This document shows, piece by piece, positions 10,804-24,100 of a stretch of DNA of 64,000 nucleotides. The stretch comes from Cardiocondyla obscurior (lineage: Eukaryota; Arthropoda; Insecta; Hymenoptera; Formicidae). The notes beneath the pieces are model-generated. The model searched no databases, was not told where the DNA came from, and saw nothing but the letters and a program-made list of their open reading frames with translations. The DNA lies in assembly GCF_019399895.1 (NCBI RefSeq), contig NC_091870.1, positions 5,997,001-6,061,000 on the forward strand. The letters run 5' to 3'. The position numbers and the translations under genes were made by a program. The first letter of the stretch is position 1. Every line of letters begins with the position of its first letter.

Positions 10804-13800
10804 TCTTTTTTTTTATTCCCTTTGAAAGAGAAGTGCCATCGAATTGTTTAGACGCGCCGAACCGAGATAAAAGCAAAACGAACAGAGTGATAAACGGATG
10901 TTGATAAAACGCGTTCCATCCATTTCTACCAATATATAGATTTACTTTTATCTCGGCCTTTGTTTACTCTTCATCCCTTTTGCTTCTAGTCCGAGTCGAA
11001 GTCCCGACAAAAGAGATTTAACGTTAATTGCATAGAAATTAAGTGGGCGTTTTAGATTTCACATGAATGCGATTATCGCGATCTTTAAGAAAGTCGGTGT
11101 CTACAAATCGAACGTGAGAACGTCGAGATAGATTACTTTCGCGCGATTAATTATGAATAGTCGACGGACGGCCCGTTTGAATTTTCAAGTATCCTTTCGT
11201 TTTTACGACACGAGTATATGTATGTCTCGCGCACTTCCGTGACGCTTCGAGCCGAAGTGCATTCCTCTCAGGCGGCTCACGTCAGTAAAAAGCCGCGCGC
11301 GATAAGCGAAATTCACGAGAGCTTGCAAGCTGCGAGAGGCCCGGGCTCGTTCGAGAGCGCAGAAGAGAGAGAGAAGCAAGAAAGCACGTGACCGAAAAGA
11401 TAAATTGTACCTCTCGAGGCTCGTTTACGTGCTTTTCGAGCCGAATATGCCGGGGAAGAGAGACGATGGGAAGCGGTTGACCTTCGGATGCTGCGTCGAT
11501 GCACGATCCTTCGGTGAATGTTAAGTGACGTGCGATATTTCTAGACTCTCAGAGGGTAATATAATATTTTGCCGCGCTCGTTCAATATTAATTATTTACC
11601 TTGCCAGTTTAATATTAAATATTAACCTGTCCTTGCCGATTTATAACTCGCAGTTTTTTTTTTTTTTTTTCCTCGGCCCGAGTCCGAGTCCCGCCGTCTC
11701 GAGAAAAATCAATCGGCGTTTATCGCACAGCGTGCGGGTGCGTTTTACGCTCGCTTTCAATCGCCTTAGCACCCCTTAAAAACTAGATCTGGATCGCGAG
11801 TTTCATTTCGCGTAGAATTGCGATTTCTTTTTTTTTTGTTTGTTTTTTTCTACAGCGATTATCGTCAAGTTACGAACGCAGGTGATACATTGTTTATCAC
11901 TTCGTTGCCGCACGTGTTTTACGACCGCGATCCGGCCGCACGGCGCTATTTGCTCAACGTACCGAAACTAAATATTTCGCTTTGACACCGGAGATCAAGA
12001 CGGACAAACGTTCCGCGGTCATTATTAAAATCGCGTTCCTTACCGCGCGCGGAAGAATCGCGAAATTCGTCAACCAAAGTGACGTAATTTTTTTTTTTTT
12101 TTTTTTTTTTTTTCTTCTTACAGCTGTTAAATATTTCGAGATCGAGCATCTACGGAGTCGTTCGTATCGTTTCAAGGCGATCAAGTCCGTATATTAAATT
12201 TCGAAGCTGCAATTCTGTATTTTGGGATAAAGCTGAAAGAAAGTTGCGAACGCGACAGTAAAGCCGAAAGGTCTCTCTAATATTTATAACGTTCCGTTTG
12301 TCACCGCGGTTCCGAGTTAATTAATTACGATGGGATTTTTAACGCCGCAATTACAACGCGTCGACACGGTTCAATGACAAAGTGGCATTGCCTTCCCCGC
12401 ACAAAGAGACAATCCCAGGCCTTGTTCACGATACCAAATCAAACTGCGCACACGATCGTCGCGCTCATTATTCGCGGCGCGTATTTAACGCCGGCATTTT
12501 TACGTTCCGTAAGTCGTAAAGTGCAGGCTGGAAGCAATCAAGGCTACCGCCGACCGACTCGGCGACGTGAAGTTAAGTTTGAAGTTCAGTCGGGGGGGCC
12601 TCCAAGACAAACCAAGCCTTTCAATACTTTTCCCGATACTTTTGTGTCGAGCGGCACGAATAAGCGGCGTCTTGTTCGCATTTTTTTTGAACCAAAATGA
12701 ACGAACGTCGGCAAGAAGTCTGAGGCGCAATAAGGATGCGGAAAAGGCGCGCTAGGAAGCGATCCGACGCGACGTGAGTGCATTCTTGAAACGTGGGAGC
12801 GAACTCCCGGCGCGCTGTAATAAAAGGCTATACAGGGTGTCGTCGACGTCACATTTTTTTTTTTTTTCCTATTACTGAAGAGAGATTATCTCGTGAAAGA
12901 ATTGAATTGTACATTCATTGGAAGGAACATTTGCCTGTGAATAATAATTAAAGCCCTCAAGCGCGACGATGACGCTTCCAGAAATTTTAGACATTCCAGG
13001 AGCAGCTACCGTTTGATATAATTATCTTTGATTTTAGTTCTGGTTTCATTTATTAAGTATTTAATCGAAACTATATTTAGTCAAAGATTTTTTTTTTTTT
13101 TGGTTTTATTTTTGTTTTTTTTAAATCAAGTTACACATCGGGAAGCGATTCCACGTGCATCGAAAACTGCTCTACAACGTTAGCACTCGCACGGCACAAT
13201 TCGGCATTGCAGATTGCAATTTCCCAGGAGGATCCGCGCGTTAACGAGTGTCTCGCGGCGAACGGAGCGACGGACGCGAAACCGAGATGCGGGAGTTTGC
13301 AATTTCGTTGTAGAATCGAGTTTGCTTTTCGAGCCCGCTTTCTCGACTCCGTCCCCGAGGCTAGTCGGAAAAGAAATTTCAGCCTGGGCGACGTTCGGAC
13401 CTGTCGGTAGGAAGCGTGATCCTCGACACACCCTGTACACACCGACGATCAGTAAGCGCGTGCTGGGCGCGCATAACTCGCTCACCCGCATGGCGCGATT
13501 AAAAGTTCAACGAACCGCGCGCGATTCGCGGTAGGATTGTCTCTCCCTTCATTGATCATCGCGTCGCGATGAGCGGGGTCGGCACGCCGAATGAGTCAGA
13601 GGCCCCGACGCGTAAAACGGCATCCGGCAGCTTCGGAAAGTCGATCTCGTGCGTGGCCTGGAGGAGACGCGGCGTCATCCAGAATTGCGTTAATTATCCG
13701 CGAGAAAGTACCGTTCGCGCAATACGTACTCTCGCACGCGAAGCGTAAACAGCAATGCGTTATTCGCGTTGATTCCATTTGGTATTTTTTTTTCTTTCTT

Positions 13801-13869
13801 TTTTTCTTCCATTCTTTTTCTTTCTCCACGGGGAGTCTACGGAGCTTCTCTAAAGACGGAATCGAGTCG

Positions 13870-13902
13870 GAGACGAATCGAGTTGGAGACTCGATTCGTC
13901 TC
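13870..13902. repeat. Perfect 14-bp inverted repeat with 5-nt loop
   Basis: The left arm gagacgaatcgagt (13870-13883) and right arm actcgattcgtctc (13889-13902) are exact reverse complements around the loop tggag. It lies in the probable leader intron of bdg. Confidence 0.85.
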
Positions 13903-16900
13903 ACTCTCGGTGAGGCATTAGACGTCCCTCTGATGGACTTTCGCGAACAGGCACAAAACTATAATTCACACGGTGAAAGCGTTGTCCGTGCACCTTTTTT
14001 CTTTTTTTTTTTTTTATTCCGGATTAACGAGCGTAAGGTCCCCTTCGTGCCCCGACATTTCCAATGGCGATTGAACCGATTGCGTAATGAGATATAATTT
14101 TGCGGTGCTGATTTGCGACCTTTAATGTGTCACGACGTTAACGTAACTTGGCGTTTCTTTTTCGCAACCGCAAAGAGTGAAACGAACGTGAAATATAACG
14201 GATAGCTGCGTAATGAATATTATCGCGATTGCGCTGATAACGTTTGAACGTAATAGTTATTATTTACGGGCTCAATTTTTATAATCGTTGGACGCGCGAC
14301 TTTTTCTTTTCTTTTTCTTTTTTTTTCCCCTTTTTTTTTTCTTGGCAGCAATTAATTCTATTAGCCATAAAGTCCTACTCGTAATTGATCGGTGTTGCAA
14401 CTTGTGATTAATTCTCCCGCAAAGTACGGCGCAGGGAAATAACTCTCGGAATACCATTAACACATTTACGTCGGTTTATTGTTTTACATTGCGCGTCTCA
14501 TAGTCTCGCGAGAAGAAGGTTCCGCTATTGTTTTACAGGTGGGTCCCCCTCGGAATGTCTTGCGTGCGCGTGCTCCTCAATTTCTCACCGGCTAACAAGG
14601 GTGATCTTTCTTAATTCGTGTAAAAATTATGGTTCTGCTTAACCTTCCGCATCCGTCAAGAAGACACGCGCACACGTACGCAATGACCTATGATCAGAGC
14701 GGTGCGTTTAACCGCGTGTTTCACGATGAAAATAAAAGAAAGAGAGAGAGAGAGAGTGAGTGAGACAGAAAAAGAAAAAAATCTCGACGAATCGCGACCT
14801 CGTTAGAGAACCTGTTTCGAATCTGGAAATGTATTAATTTTCGAATAAAATTCAACGAAGACCCCCGTAGTTCGGGATTTCCTAGAAAAGAGTCGGAATT
14901 CCGTCAATTAAGTCGCGACCTGCAGGCTCTTATTAAAGTCATCTGCGGCTTAATTGAATGCGACAAGTGTTCTCGTTCGTTAAGCTTTATTAAAACCACG
15001 GGGAAAGTTCCCTCCGCGGGTTTGGAATAAAAAAAAAAAAGAAGAAAAAAAAAACGTTGCTTTCTTTGAAGGCATAAACGCATATTGCACAAATTGGTAT
15101 CTCCCGCTGATTACTTCGTAGCGTTCTTGGTACGTACATAGAGTAAGCATGCGGTAGCAACGTTGTTAATTCGGCTGAACGTGAGCGGAATGACAGAAAG
15201 CCGCCGGTCGAGTAATTGTATATAATTACGTCATTTGTTTGCTTTCTGGCCGGCTGTAGGTCGTGAGAATGGGGTCTAACCGAGCGTTTAACGGCGACGA
15301 ATAAATTCGCGCGGACGTTAAGCGAAGTAATAACGCCCGCGTGAGTTTGTGTGTTTACGCGCGTCGGCGGTAATTAATCAACCCAGGCGCGACGGTTGAA
15401 ACGAGCCCCGCGAATCCATCGCCCGCGAATTCCGCGACTTCTCCGGCTATTTATAACGTTATTTGTGTGCATTTAATTACCGGTAACGAGACGGTAGGAC
15501 CCTGATCTAACCTAACCTGGCGATCAGCAGCGTCGAATAATTAACGGCGCCAGGTACGTTCGGCGCTTATTAATTTTGCGGAATCGTTTATTGACGACGC
15601 GCGGAGACGCCGATCGAGGTAAGGAGGCGTATTTATTCTGTCGGCGCGTTCGGGGGAAAAAAAAGAAATTTATTCCGCCGAGGAATTTTCTGGCACATAC
15701 GCGGCCAGAAAAATAAATCGGGATTGCCGCTCGTGACACTGCCGTATGTTAACGAATTACCGCGCGATTACTCGGCTGATATGCTGTAACTCGTTCGCAC
15801 CGCGTGGACTTAATTCACACGGTGACTGGACGGTATTTCGCCGAGACGGGAATGCGACGGCCCATTATTCGCCGATGGTTTATGAGCCGTAATGAAGTAG
15901 GAGTATTAACTGCGCCGCCTGGTTTCGCTTCGCGTCCGATCTTCTTCAAAGACCGCGCGCAGGAAATGGGAAGAAGAAAAAAAAAAAATAATAAAAATAA
16001 AAGGAAACCGTTCCGTCAGCGGAAACATCACCGGAAAGAGACACGTTGTCGATGTGTAGACGCAATTTCCTTGTTGATGAAGCCAAGAAGAAAATACGCG
16101 CACTTGCGTTAGCGAAATTACGTCGGAGGAACTGCGCGGATTATCTTACTTTAAATTATTTTTTTTAATCGATAACCGGAGAAGAGCTTTTGTGACCCGC
16201 GAATAATGCAAAGCTGTTGAATTCGTTTAAAAATAGAAATCGGTCAATGCTAGAGAAATAAAAAAAAATGCAAATAAAACTCGTGATAGCGATCAGATAA
16301 TGAAAAAGAAAAAAAAAGAAAAAAAAATACAGTCGACCGATAAGTTGGCAACGTTCGTCGTTGAGCGCCTCGGCGAATCGCTTATCGTTCACTTAGTACT
16401 CCGCCGTTAATTTCTGCCAATAATTACGAACACTTACGATTCTAGCATCGTTTTTCCCTCCTCGGCTTTCAGTCGCTTTGCATGTAATTCAGGCTCGCGA
16501 ACGAGACTGCAAATGTTGAATTGCGAATCCGCGCGACATGGCGGGCGCACTTTTGCACAATCTTCTCCGGTATATACGACACGGTGAGTCATTTGGAACG
16601 AGAAAGAGAGATTGAGGAAATGGCGTAACGGATTAACCTGTGAGAGGGAGATTAGTGCGCGAGCGAAGTGATCCCTTGCAGCGGTCAATCGCGGAGAGAA
16701 CCACGCGTTTCCCTGGTCTTACGATCGGAGATTTCTTGAACGGGTCAGGCGAATCTAGGACGAGTTCATAAGGTTGCAATGAAAAACCGCCGGCACACTT
16801 TGCCCGGAATTAGTAATCCGATCATCTCGGATGATCCCCGAGGTGTAATCGTCACTTTAAACTGACAGCGGTGGGCTTATCGCGCGAATCATAATTATTT

Positions 16901-17095
16901 TACGTGAACTTGGAATCCCATATCGACTTGGAACTATATATATTTTAAAACGACATATCGCTTTTAATTAGTTTTTAATATATAACGTAAAGTTAAACGA
17001 GGAAAAAAAAATGTTTGTCCCTGAGCGGTGCGTAGCACGTTTAATATTAATTAACGAAAGCGTTCTTTATCGTCACAGGTGTTAATCGTCGCAAA

Positions 17096-18102
17096 ATGGC
17101 TTCCAATGAAGACGGCGATCTGATCGATCTGGGAAACGATGCGTGCGTACCGCGGGTCACCGTTAATGACGCGACGCCCGACGAACAAGAACACTTGCTG
17201 GACGTGTGTCCCCCGAAATTGGAGCAGAAGCTGTCCCTGACTAAGCAGCAGGAGCGAGTGCTGAACAGCATCGACAACGGTGACATATTGGTGACCTTGG
17301 GCCACGATCAAGTGGTACCGATCCGCAAGAGGATCGACGTGGTTTCGTCGGACACGATCAAGCGGGTGCGCGACATCACCAGGAACCTAGAGCCGGTGAT
17401 ACGCAAGACTTGCTCGAACATAAGTGAGGAGGTCCAGCTGGATACGGTGGACCACGCGACGATATCGAGCTGCGATAGAGGAGGAAGAGCGTCAAGGAAC
17501 GAGGACGAGACGTACGAGACGCGGGAAATAAACGACGCCTTTGATTTCCTCGCCGAGCACGACGATAACGAGGACCAAGCGGAAACAAGTTGCGGCCGCG
17601 TAGCGAGGAACGAGAACGTCGACCTGAATCGCACGATATCCCCCGCGCGTCTCCCGATCGGGAGGGAAGAGGACAGGGTCAGTTACTCCTTCGCGTCGTC
17701 GTCTAGGACTTCGAGCGAGGAAGCGGGCGGAAGTGACGTGGAAGAAACGAAAGGCGCCGTCACGCCGAGCGAGTACGACGTCCAGCCGGACGAATCGCCG
17801 CCGAATTCGTGCAAGTTTCGCGAGGACGGCACGTCCAAGGATAAATCTATTTCCGCTGATACGGAGCCTCGCAGAAAAGTCGTTCTCAAGAGACGCGGCC
17901 AGGAAGACGTCGCCTTCGAGCGCGGAAGCAAGAGGCGTTCCTTTCAAGAACCGCATCGTAAATCGTGGACGGAAGGGACGAGCCCAAACCCGAACCCTTT
18001 TACCGATGGACTTCCTGGTATCGATAGATCCACCAGCCTTAAGGAATATCGCTACGTACCGTCAGGTTCCAACGATCGTGGGGCATCCAGCTTTCTCACG
18101 AG
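17096..18102 (+). CDS. bdg: bdg coding exon 1: acidic disordered N-terminus
   Basis: It encodes residues 1-335 plus two bases of codon 336. The ATG at 17096 follows the splice acceptor at 17078 by 17 nt and has a good context (gcaaaATGG). The start (MASNEDGDLIDLG) is acidic; the rest is rich in Asp, Glu, Ser and Arg with no membrane segment and no recognised domain. The donor at 18103 (AG/GTATGA) joins in phase 2 to the exon at 23244. Confidence 0.8.
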
Positions 18103-21100
18103 GTATGATTGCTTTTGTTATTACATTTTCATGTTTTTTCTCACGCAGTTTTCGGTTATATTTTTATGCGACATAGGAGAGAAAAACGAGATTTAATTTT
18201 GTGTTTAATTAAAAGTTAAATTATTATTTAAAAAAAAAAAAAAAAAAATTTATTGCAAGTAATTTTATTTAAAAATTGACAAGTTTGAAACATTAACATA
18301 GCCTTATCAATTAATTTCAATTAGAGAATGTACAATCGAATTGAAATCGTGTTTCCTAACTTTCCACCGCGAAGCCTACGATATGTTTCTGTAAGGAAAT
18401 CTTTGTCCCTTCTCATATTCAGTTTAGAATCTCACCAGGGTCTTTGTAGCTGCTTCTCACAATGACCAAGTTCGTATTGCTAAAATCGACGTAAGAATCT
18501 CTCGCGTATAGGTCGACACGAATTGCATAGGCAGGGAAGGCACACTTTCGTGCCGGAAATATTTACGTAGGCCGGAGTCTAACGAGCGTGCAAACTGTTT
18601 CGATTCAGATTCGCTCAGCGCCGTCCGCGCGACTTTACCGGGATAAGAAACGAACGTGGGACCCTGTCGATCGAAGTTAACGATATTGACAATGAAAATG
18701 CAAATACTCTTTGACGACCGCGAACGCATTGTGCAAACTATCATGAACGCAAGTGCAAAACTTGAGAGTTTAGAGCCGTTCTTAACCGGTAGATCTCGGA
18801 GTAACTGTTATTCCAAGATAAACTCGGAACACTCGTTAAAAATCACTCTCGATCTTTAAACGAAAAATTTCACGCTGGAATTCTGCGCGTGTGCTCGCAA
18901 GCAGCTGCCGTTTAAGTAAAAAAAAAAAAAAATACTTGAAAGTCAATAGGCTGCTTAAAATTTTTGAGAGATTCACTCTCTCTGAAAACTAATGAAACTT
19001 TCTAACGGCCGTGAGATCAAAAACAGCGACGTAAACATTCGTAATCTAAAGGCGAACGCGTCGCTCTCACCAGAAAAAGAACTAAATATATCATTGCCAA
19101 ACCGGTAAGGGTTAATATGTAAATATAATTTTTTTTTTTCTTTACGACAATTTACTGCAATGTCGTGCAGAAGACGAGCTTCACGTAAGCACGCACAAAC
19201 GCAACGAATCGCGTCCTTCTTGGCGAGTCAAATGCGCGTGGAAAACGCTTCGGAAGGATGGAAACATTACGTATGACACGTGAAAGCGGAAAATTCTGGT
19301 CTGTTGCTCTAATAACGCGTATTATACAAGATAATGATTTTACGAACGACAAACGATGCCGGCACGGAGGAGAAAAATAATCATATTTTTACATCATTTT
19401 AATAATGAAATACTAAAAAGAGCTTGTTACCGTTGTCGGGATTTTTTTTTTTTTTTTTTCGGGCGAACGTAAATCGAAGTAATCTCCGCCACCCCGTAAC
19501 GTACCGTAATTCCGTGTAACCCTTCCGTTTGCTCATTAACGCCGCGTTCCAGGAGCGATTCACCTTCGTGTTCGTAGCCTTTTCTAACAATAGCGACACG
19601 GCCGCTTTGTTTCACGCGCGTAGGAAATAATTAATAACAATAAGCGGCACTGATACGCGCAAAGAGAACCTTCGCTTAATTATAACGCAGTCTACGATAT
19701 CGCGGTTTGATACCGGGCGAGTCGAGAAAGGGCACGACTGTATGCGTTTAGAAAGTCACTCTCCGGATTAATTCACGTCGCGTGAAACGATGTAATACTT
19801 TGTTGGAGATGTGAGTTGTAAGACAAGGTAGACAAGTACAAAGACAAGATAAAAACTGAGATATCATGAGAAATATGAATACGCGGAGAGGAGGAGCGAG
19901 ATCTCTCTTGGAACGGAATGAAAGGTCTGCGGGCTGAAAATATATATTCGTGCGAAGTAAATTTTCCACTGGCAATTCTATCACTTCTCGCTTTCGAAAT
20001 AAATTTGACGGTATGCGAGGACGCCGCGTTTAATTTTTCTTTGGCGAGTCACTCGAAAATTCAGCCCAGTGGACAGTCATGTATTTTTTAAAATATTCGA
20101 ATAATCCATGCGCGCGTTGTTTTTTAAGAGATCTCAATTACAAACTATGTAAAAAAAAAAATCATGCGACTCACCAATCTGCATGAGCTTCAGCGGAGTT
20201 GTAGAATTCTGCCGGTGACTGTAACATAAAATGCAAAATATTAATGTAGACACGCCAGTATATTAGTTGATAAAATTAATAAAAAAAAAGGGTAAAAGTT
20301 TTTTTTTTAATATTTTATTTAAAAAATTCATGCTTTACCTAAAAGTTGCTCCGCCGATGCAGAATGCCTTTCCTAGGCCTCCTCCTCCTCTCAGCACTGG
20401 TCACTTTAACGAGAATGTCAGGCTCCTTCGACGAAGGTCTTCCTCTGAATTTTTATCTGAAACAAAAGTTAAATTTGATTAGCAAAATAACGATAATTAA
20501 ACGTGTTGCGCTACGAGTAATTACAACATTACGTTGTCGCCGGTACGTACAATTAATCCAGGAAGGAATTTACGTCAGATTATGTGCCCCTCGCCCGTCG
20601 ATTGTACGTACATAGATCTTTAATACGTACGGAGCACGTGCTGCGTACAGTACGTTTTGTTCGACCGCTGGAGAAGGACAAACCGTGAGTGGGGGTAGTG
20701 GGGAAACTAGCTCGCACGCGGCACGTACGCCGCTCATTCTTACGTGTTACCGCGAATAATAAACAAAACTTGGAAGATTTAAATCGAACAGATTATACCA
20801 ATTTGATGAAGTGAAACGTGGGTTCTGTCACCGAAATGACGAACAACGTATCTTACAATGCGAGGGACTTTTATATCGGTTTAGGTCTAGCTCTAGTTGT
20901 TCTATAGGATAGTATATTATAAATTAATTCAGTTTAACTTTTAAAGTTAATATTCCATATCTCGTATTTTGACGTCGATATTTAATTTGCCCGTTCGATA
21001 GATTTTGAAATCGGCTTTCCGATACGAAGCTATATACCGGCGGCGATTGTTTTGCGAAAAATAAAAATAACGCAAGTGCCCGTCGGAAAATGTTTCCAGG

Positions 21101-24100
21101 CCGTCGGAGAGTTGGGCGCAGGTGATATCGTTATCGATAGACACCTAGCTGGGAAAGGGCACGACCGCGTTTTAGAAAGTCGGCCCGCGAATTGATACGC
21201 GATGATTTCGCCACGGGCACTGCGAAAGCAATCGGGTCATCGGGCGCACGAACGCAACGGGCTCCACCTCTCTCGCTTTCCCGTCGGGATTTTAACAACA
21301 AATTTCAGTTGTTGTATCGACGAAACACTTCCCACGCGCGACTCGCGTACAATAAGGTGAGAGCCGTGCCATGTCGGTCGGACATTACGCATCCGGAAAG
21401 CCGCGTCGCAGTTATGTGCACTGCCTTGTGACGAAATCCCTGAATGCCTCGCTGCACTTTTGTGATGCGAGGTGTTTTTCAAATAGGAAAAAAGAAAAAA
21501 AAGTTTGATTCTCGATCGAAAATATTTCAAACGAACGCGCGAGGTTAATAAAATAAAAAAAAGTCGCACGGTTTAATTCAACTCTTTCGCAAATTGCTTA
21601 TAGAATTTTTTTAGAGACGTTAAAATATGAAGTCACAAGTCCGCATTTCAACCCTTATCTCGTAAATATTAATTTAAACTCGCATTCTCTCTTCGGCAGT
21701 TCCGGAGAATTCTGGGATATTAGAAATTATTAAAGTTCTACGGTAAATTACTGAATGCGTAACACCGCCAGATAAACTGTTGAATCCAAGCATGAAAATC
21801 TTACTACCGTGAAGATTCTGAATCACTACGTGCCTTTAGCATAGCGTCATACCCGACCGGGTTAAACGTGAGAATAAAGCAAAGGAGAAAGAAAGGTACA
21901 GAGCAAACATGACGATTACGGTGAACGGCCGAACGTTTCTACTTCAACAGAGAGAACGAATTCTATACCTACCAAAGAAACAAACACGGGTCTATTCGTG
22001 ACTATTTATTTTTCCTCAATTTTTTTTCCCCTCAAAAAAAAAAAGAAAGAAAAAAATTAAAAAAAATTTATTTCACAAAAGATCCGCAAGTGTAATATCC
22101 ACGAAACGTACACGGCAGTGATACTTTCTCACCATTTTCCTCTTTCGGCGGACCTCGAATCATCCGCCGTAATCACTTTAACCACCAGCCTCCACCTCTT
22201 TCTCCTCCTCTCTTCAACGCACACCTGCGAGAAACAGAAACAGCCCGGTGTGCTCTTCGCGGGCGAGAAATTACCGAGCTTCCACCCGCATTCCTGCGAT
22301 TATCCCACAATTCGTAATCGCGCGAACGTTCCTCGCCGACGTAGAGCTAGACGCGGGCGGATACGACTTGGGGCTCCGCGCTCCCACACGCGTGCGGGGT
22401 ACGTGCCGGTATCCTGTTATCCTTCTTGCCGTTCCGGTGGTCGAGACGGATGTGGGGTGCGCTGCCGGGAAGGCCCACGGGGATCGTCGAGGAGTCGCAT
22501 CCTGGGCGCGTCAGGTATTCGCCCGCGTTTACACCGGAAGTCGCGCGGTGGGCGCGTTACACGGACGGGGGTCGTGTTCACATAGCCGTGGCAAAAGCCT
22601 CGACTTGGTCGAGGCGACACTTTTCTTTCCTTCGTTCATCCTTCCGTGACGGTTTTCGACTCCGCGAAGCGGCACGTGCCCGCTGCCAACGAGGAGCTTC
22701 CGCTCCGGCGGCTTTCGGAGGTGATATCTTCTTCTCGTACGCTGCCCTCCTGCGTTCCAAGTTATATCGCGACTTTCCATCTCGTTCCGCGGCAAAGAAG
22801 AAAGACAAAATCCGAGGAGGGCGGAGAGGAGTCCGTTAACCTCCGCGCTTCTCTTTGATGGGCATTTTTCAAGTTCAGGGAAAGGGGCGAGGATAGGGAT
22901 ACCTGTTGCTTCTACGTGAAAAATACAAGTTCGTTCAAATACTATATACATGTATATGGTACATATTGAATTTATTACATTGATATTTAACGATAAAGTT
23001 TCTACAATTCCAAACCTAATTAATTTATACTTCCCGCCGGTATTATAACACATAGGTACTCATCAATTACTGCGATTATTCTTTTAACTCTGTCGCTATT
23101 TATTTTCTAAGTATCGGCGCATAAAGAAGAAAAGTATTTCGCCAACATTTAGGTCAATTCGTCCGAGGACGAAACGGCGATAGCGAACCCGCTTAAGTCA
23201 ACTCAACCGAAAATGATAAAGCCCGTATTTGTGTGCTTTTCAGACAGCCACCGGAAGCGGAATCGGCGACCGGTGCGGCCGAGGATGTCTGTTCGGAAGG
23301 CTCCGAGGTGGATTGGTCTTGGGTCGAGGAAGTCGATTACCTGCGGGCCGCGGAATCGCTCGCGGTTGCCGGAGAACAAGAATGGAGGGAACGCGGTATC
23401 CCCTCCAAAAGCGGCAGCGCGGGACGCAGGCGCGCCTGCGAGCCTCGCGAGACGGCGGCGGGCCGCAGTGTCGCGATGTCCGTCACAGCGGCGGCAAAGT
23501 CCCTAGCGGGTGGCGGTTCGCGGTGGTCCTCTTCCGGCGGCGCGCTCCTTCTCGATCGTCAAACTGGCAGCAACAACAATCGTCGGAGCGGCGGCGGACG
23601 GCACCGGCGGGCACGCGGCGGCAGCGAAAACGGGAACGACGGCGAGGATGACGACGACGAGGCCGCGCGGTGCTGCAACGCCACGAACGAGGTGGCCGAT
23701 CGTGATAATCGCGACGCCGGGGCAACGATAACCGGCGCGTCCGCGGCCGGGTCCGTCGTCGTCGCCGCGAATTCGTGGATGCGCGCGTCCATGCGACGGC
23801 TGCGTCATTTGCGGCTGCCCGACGGTACGCAACGTCCCGCCAACGGCGAATCGGCGAATCGACGCGCCGCGGTGGTGTCGGCGCCGAATTCGCTCCCGGA
23901 CATCGCGCTGATCGCGCCGGAGATCCTCGCCGCGCAAACCAACGGCAGCGGCACTTCCGGCACGCTGCTGCGACCGTCGAGCGCGCCCGCGAGGAACGCG
24001 GCCGCCGGCGCGACGACGCCGCGTCGCGCCGGCCGGCAGGTCACCGGAAGGTCGCGGGGTGCGCGTAACCGCGAAGTGTCCTCGAGGCAAGGCAGCCTGG

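Larger units (their letters stand above)
10641..17078. other. Probable 5' leader intron of bdg
   Basis: No supported coding exon in 6.4 kb. The DNA is CpG-rich with many poly(T)/poly(A) tracts (for example 12088-12113 and 14324-14341), a (CT)n run at 10760-10803, a (GA)n run near 14740-14756, and a perfect hairpin at 13870-13902. It ends at the splice acceptor (gtcacag) that opens the first coding exon. Open frames up to 168 codons occur on both strands but are broken by homopolymer-encoded residues and resemble no family. Confidence 0.5.

Noticed and set aside
15502..15516. CCTAA-like repeats resembling insect telomere sequence
   Set aside because: Only two to three units; far too short for a telomeric or interstitial array.
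22118..23053. 155-codon plus-strand and 174-codon minus-strand frames
   Set aside because: They are mutual shadows in GC-rich sequence with no family resemblance and no good splice context.
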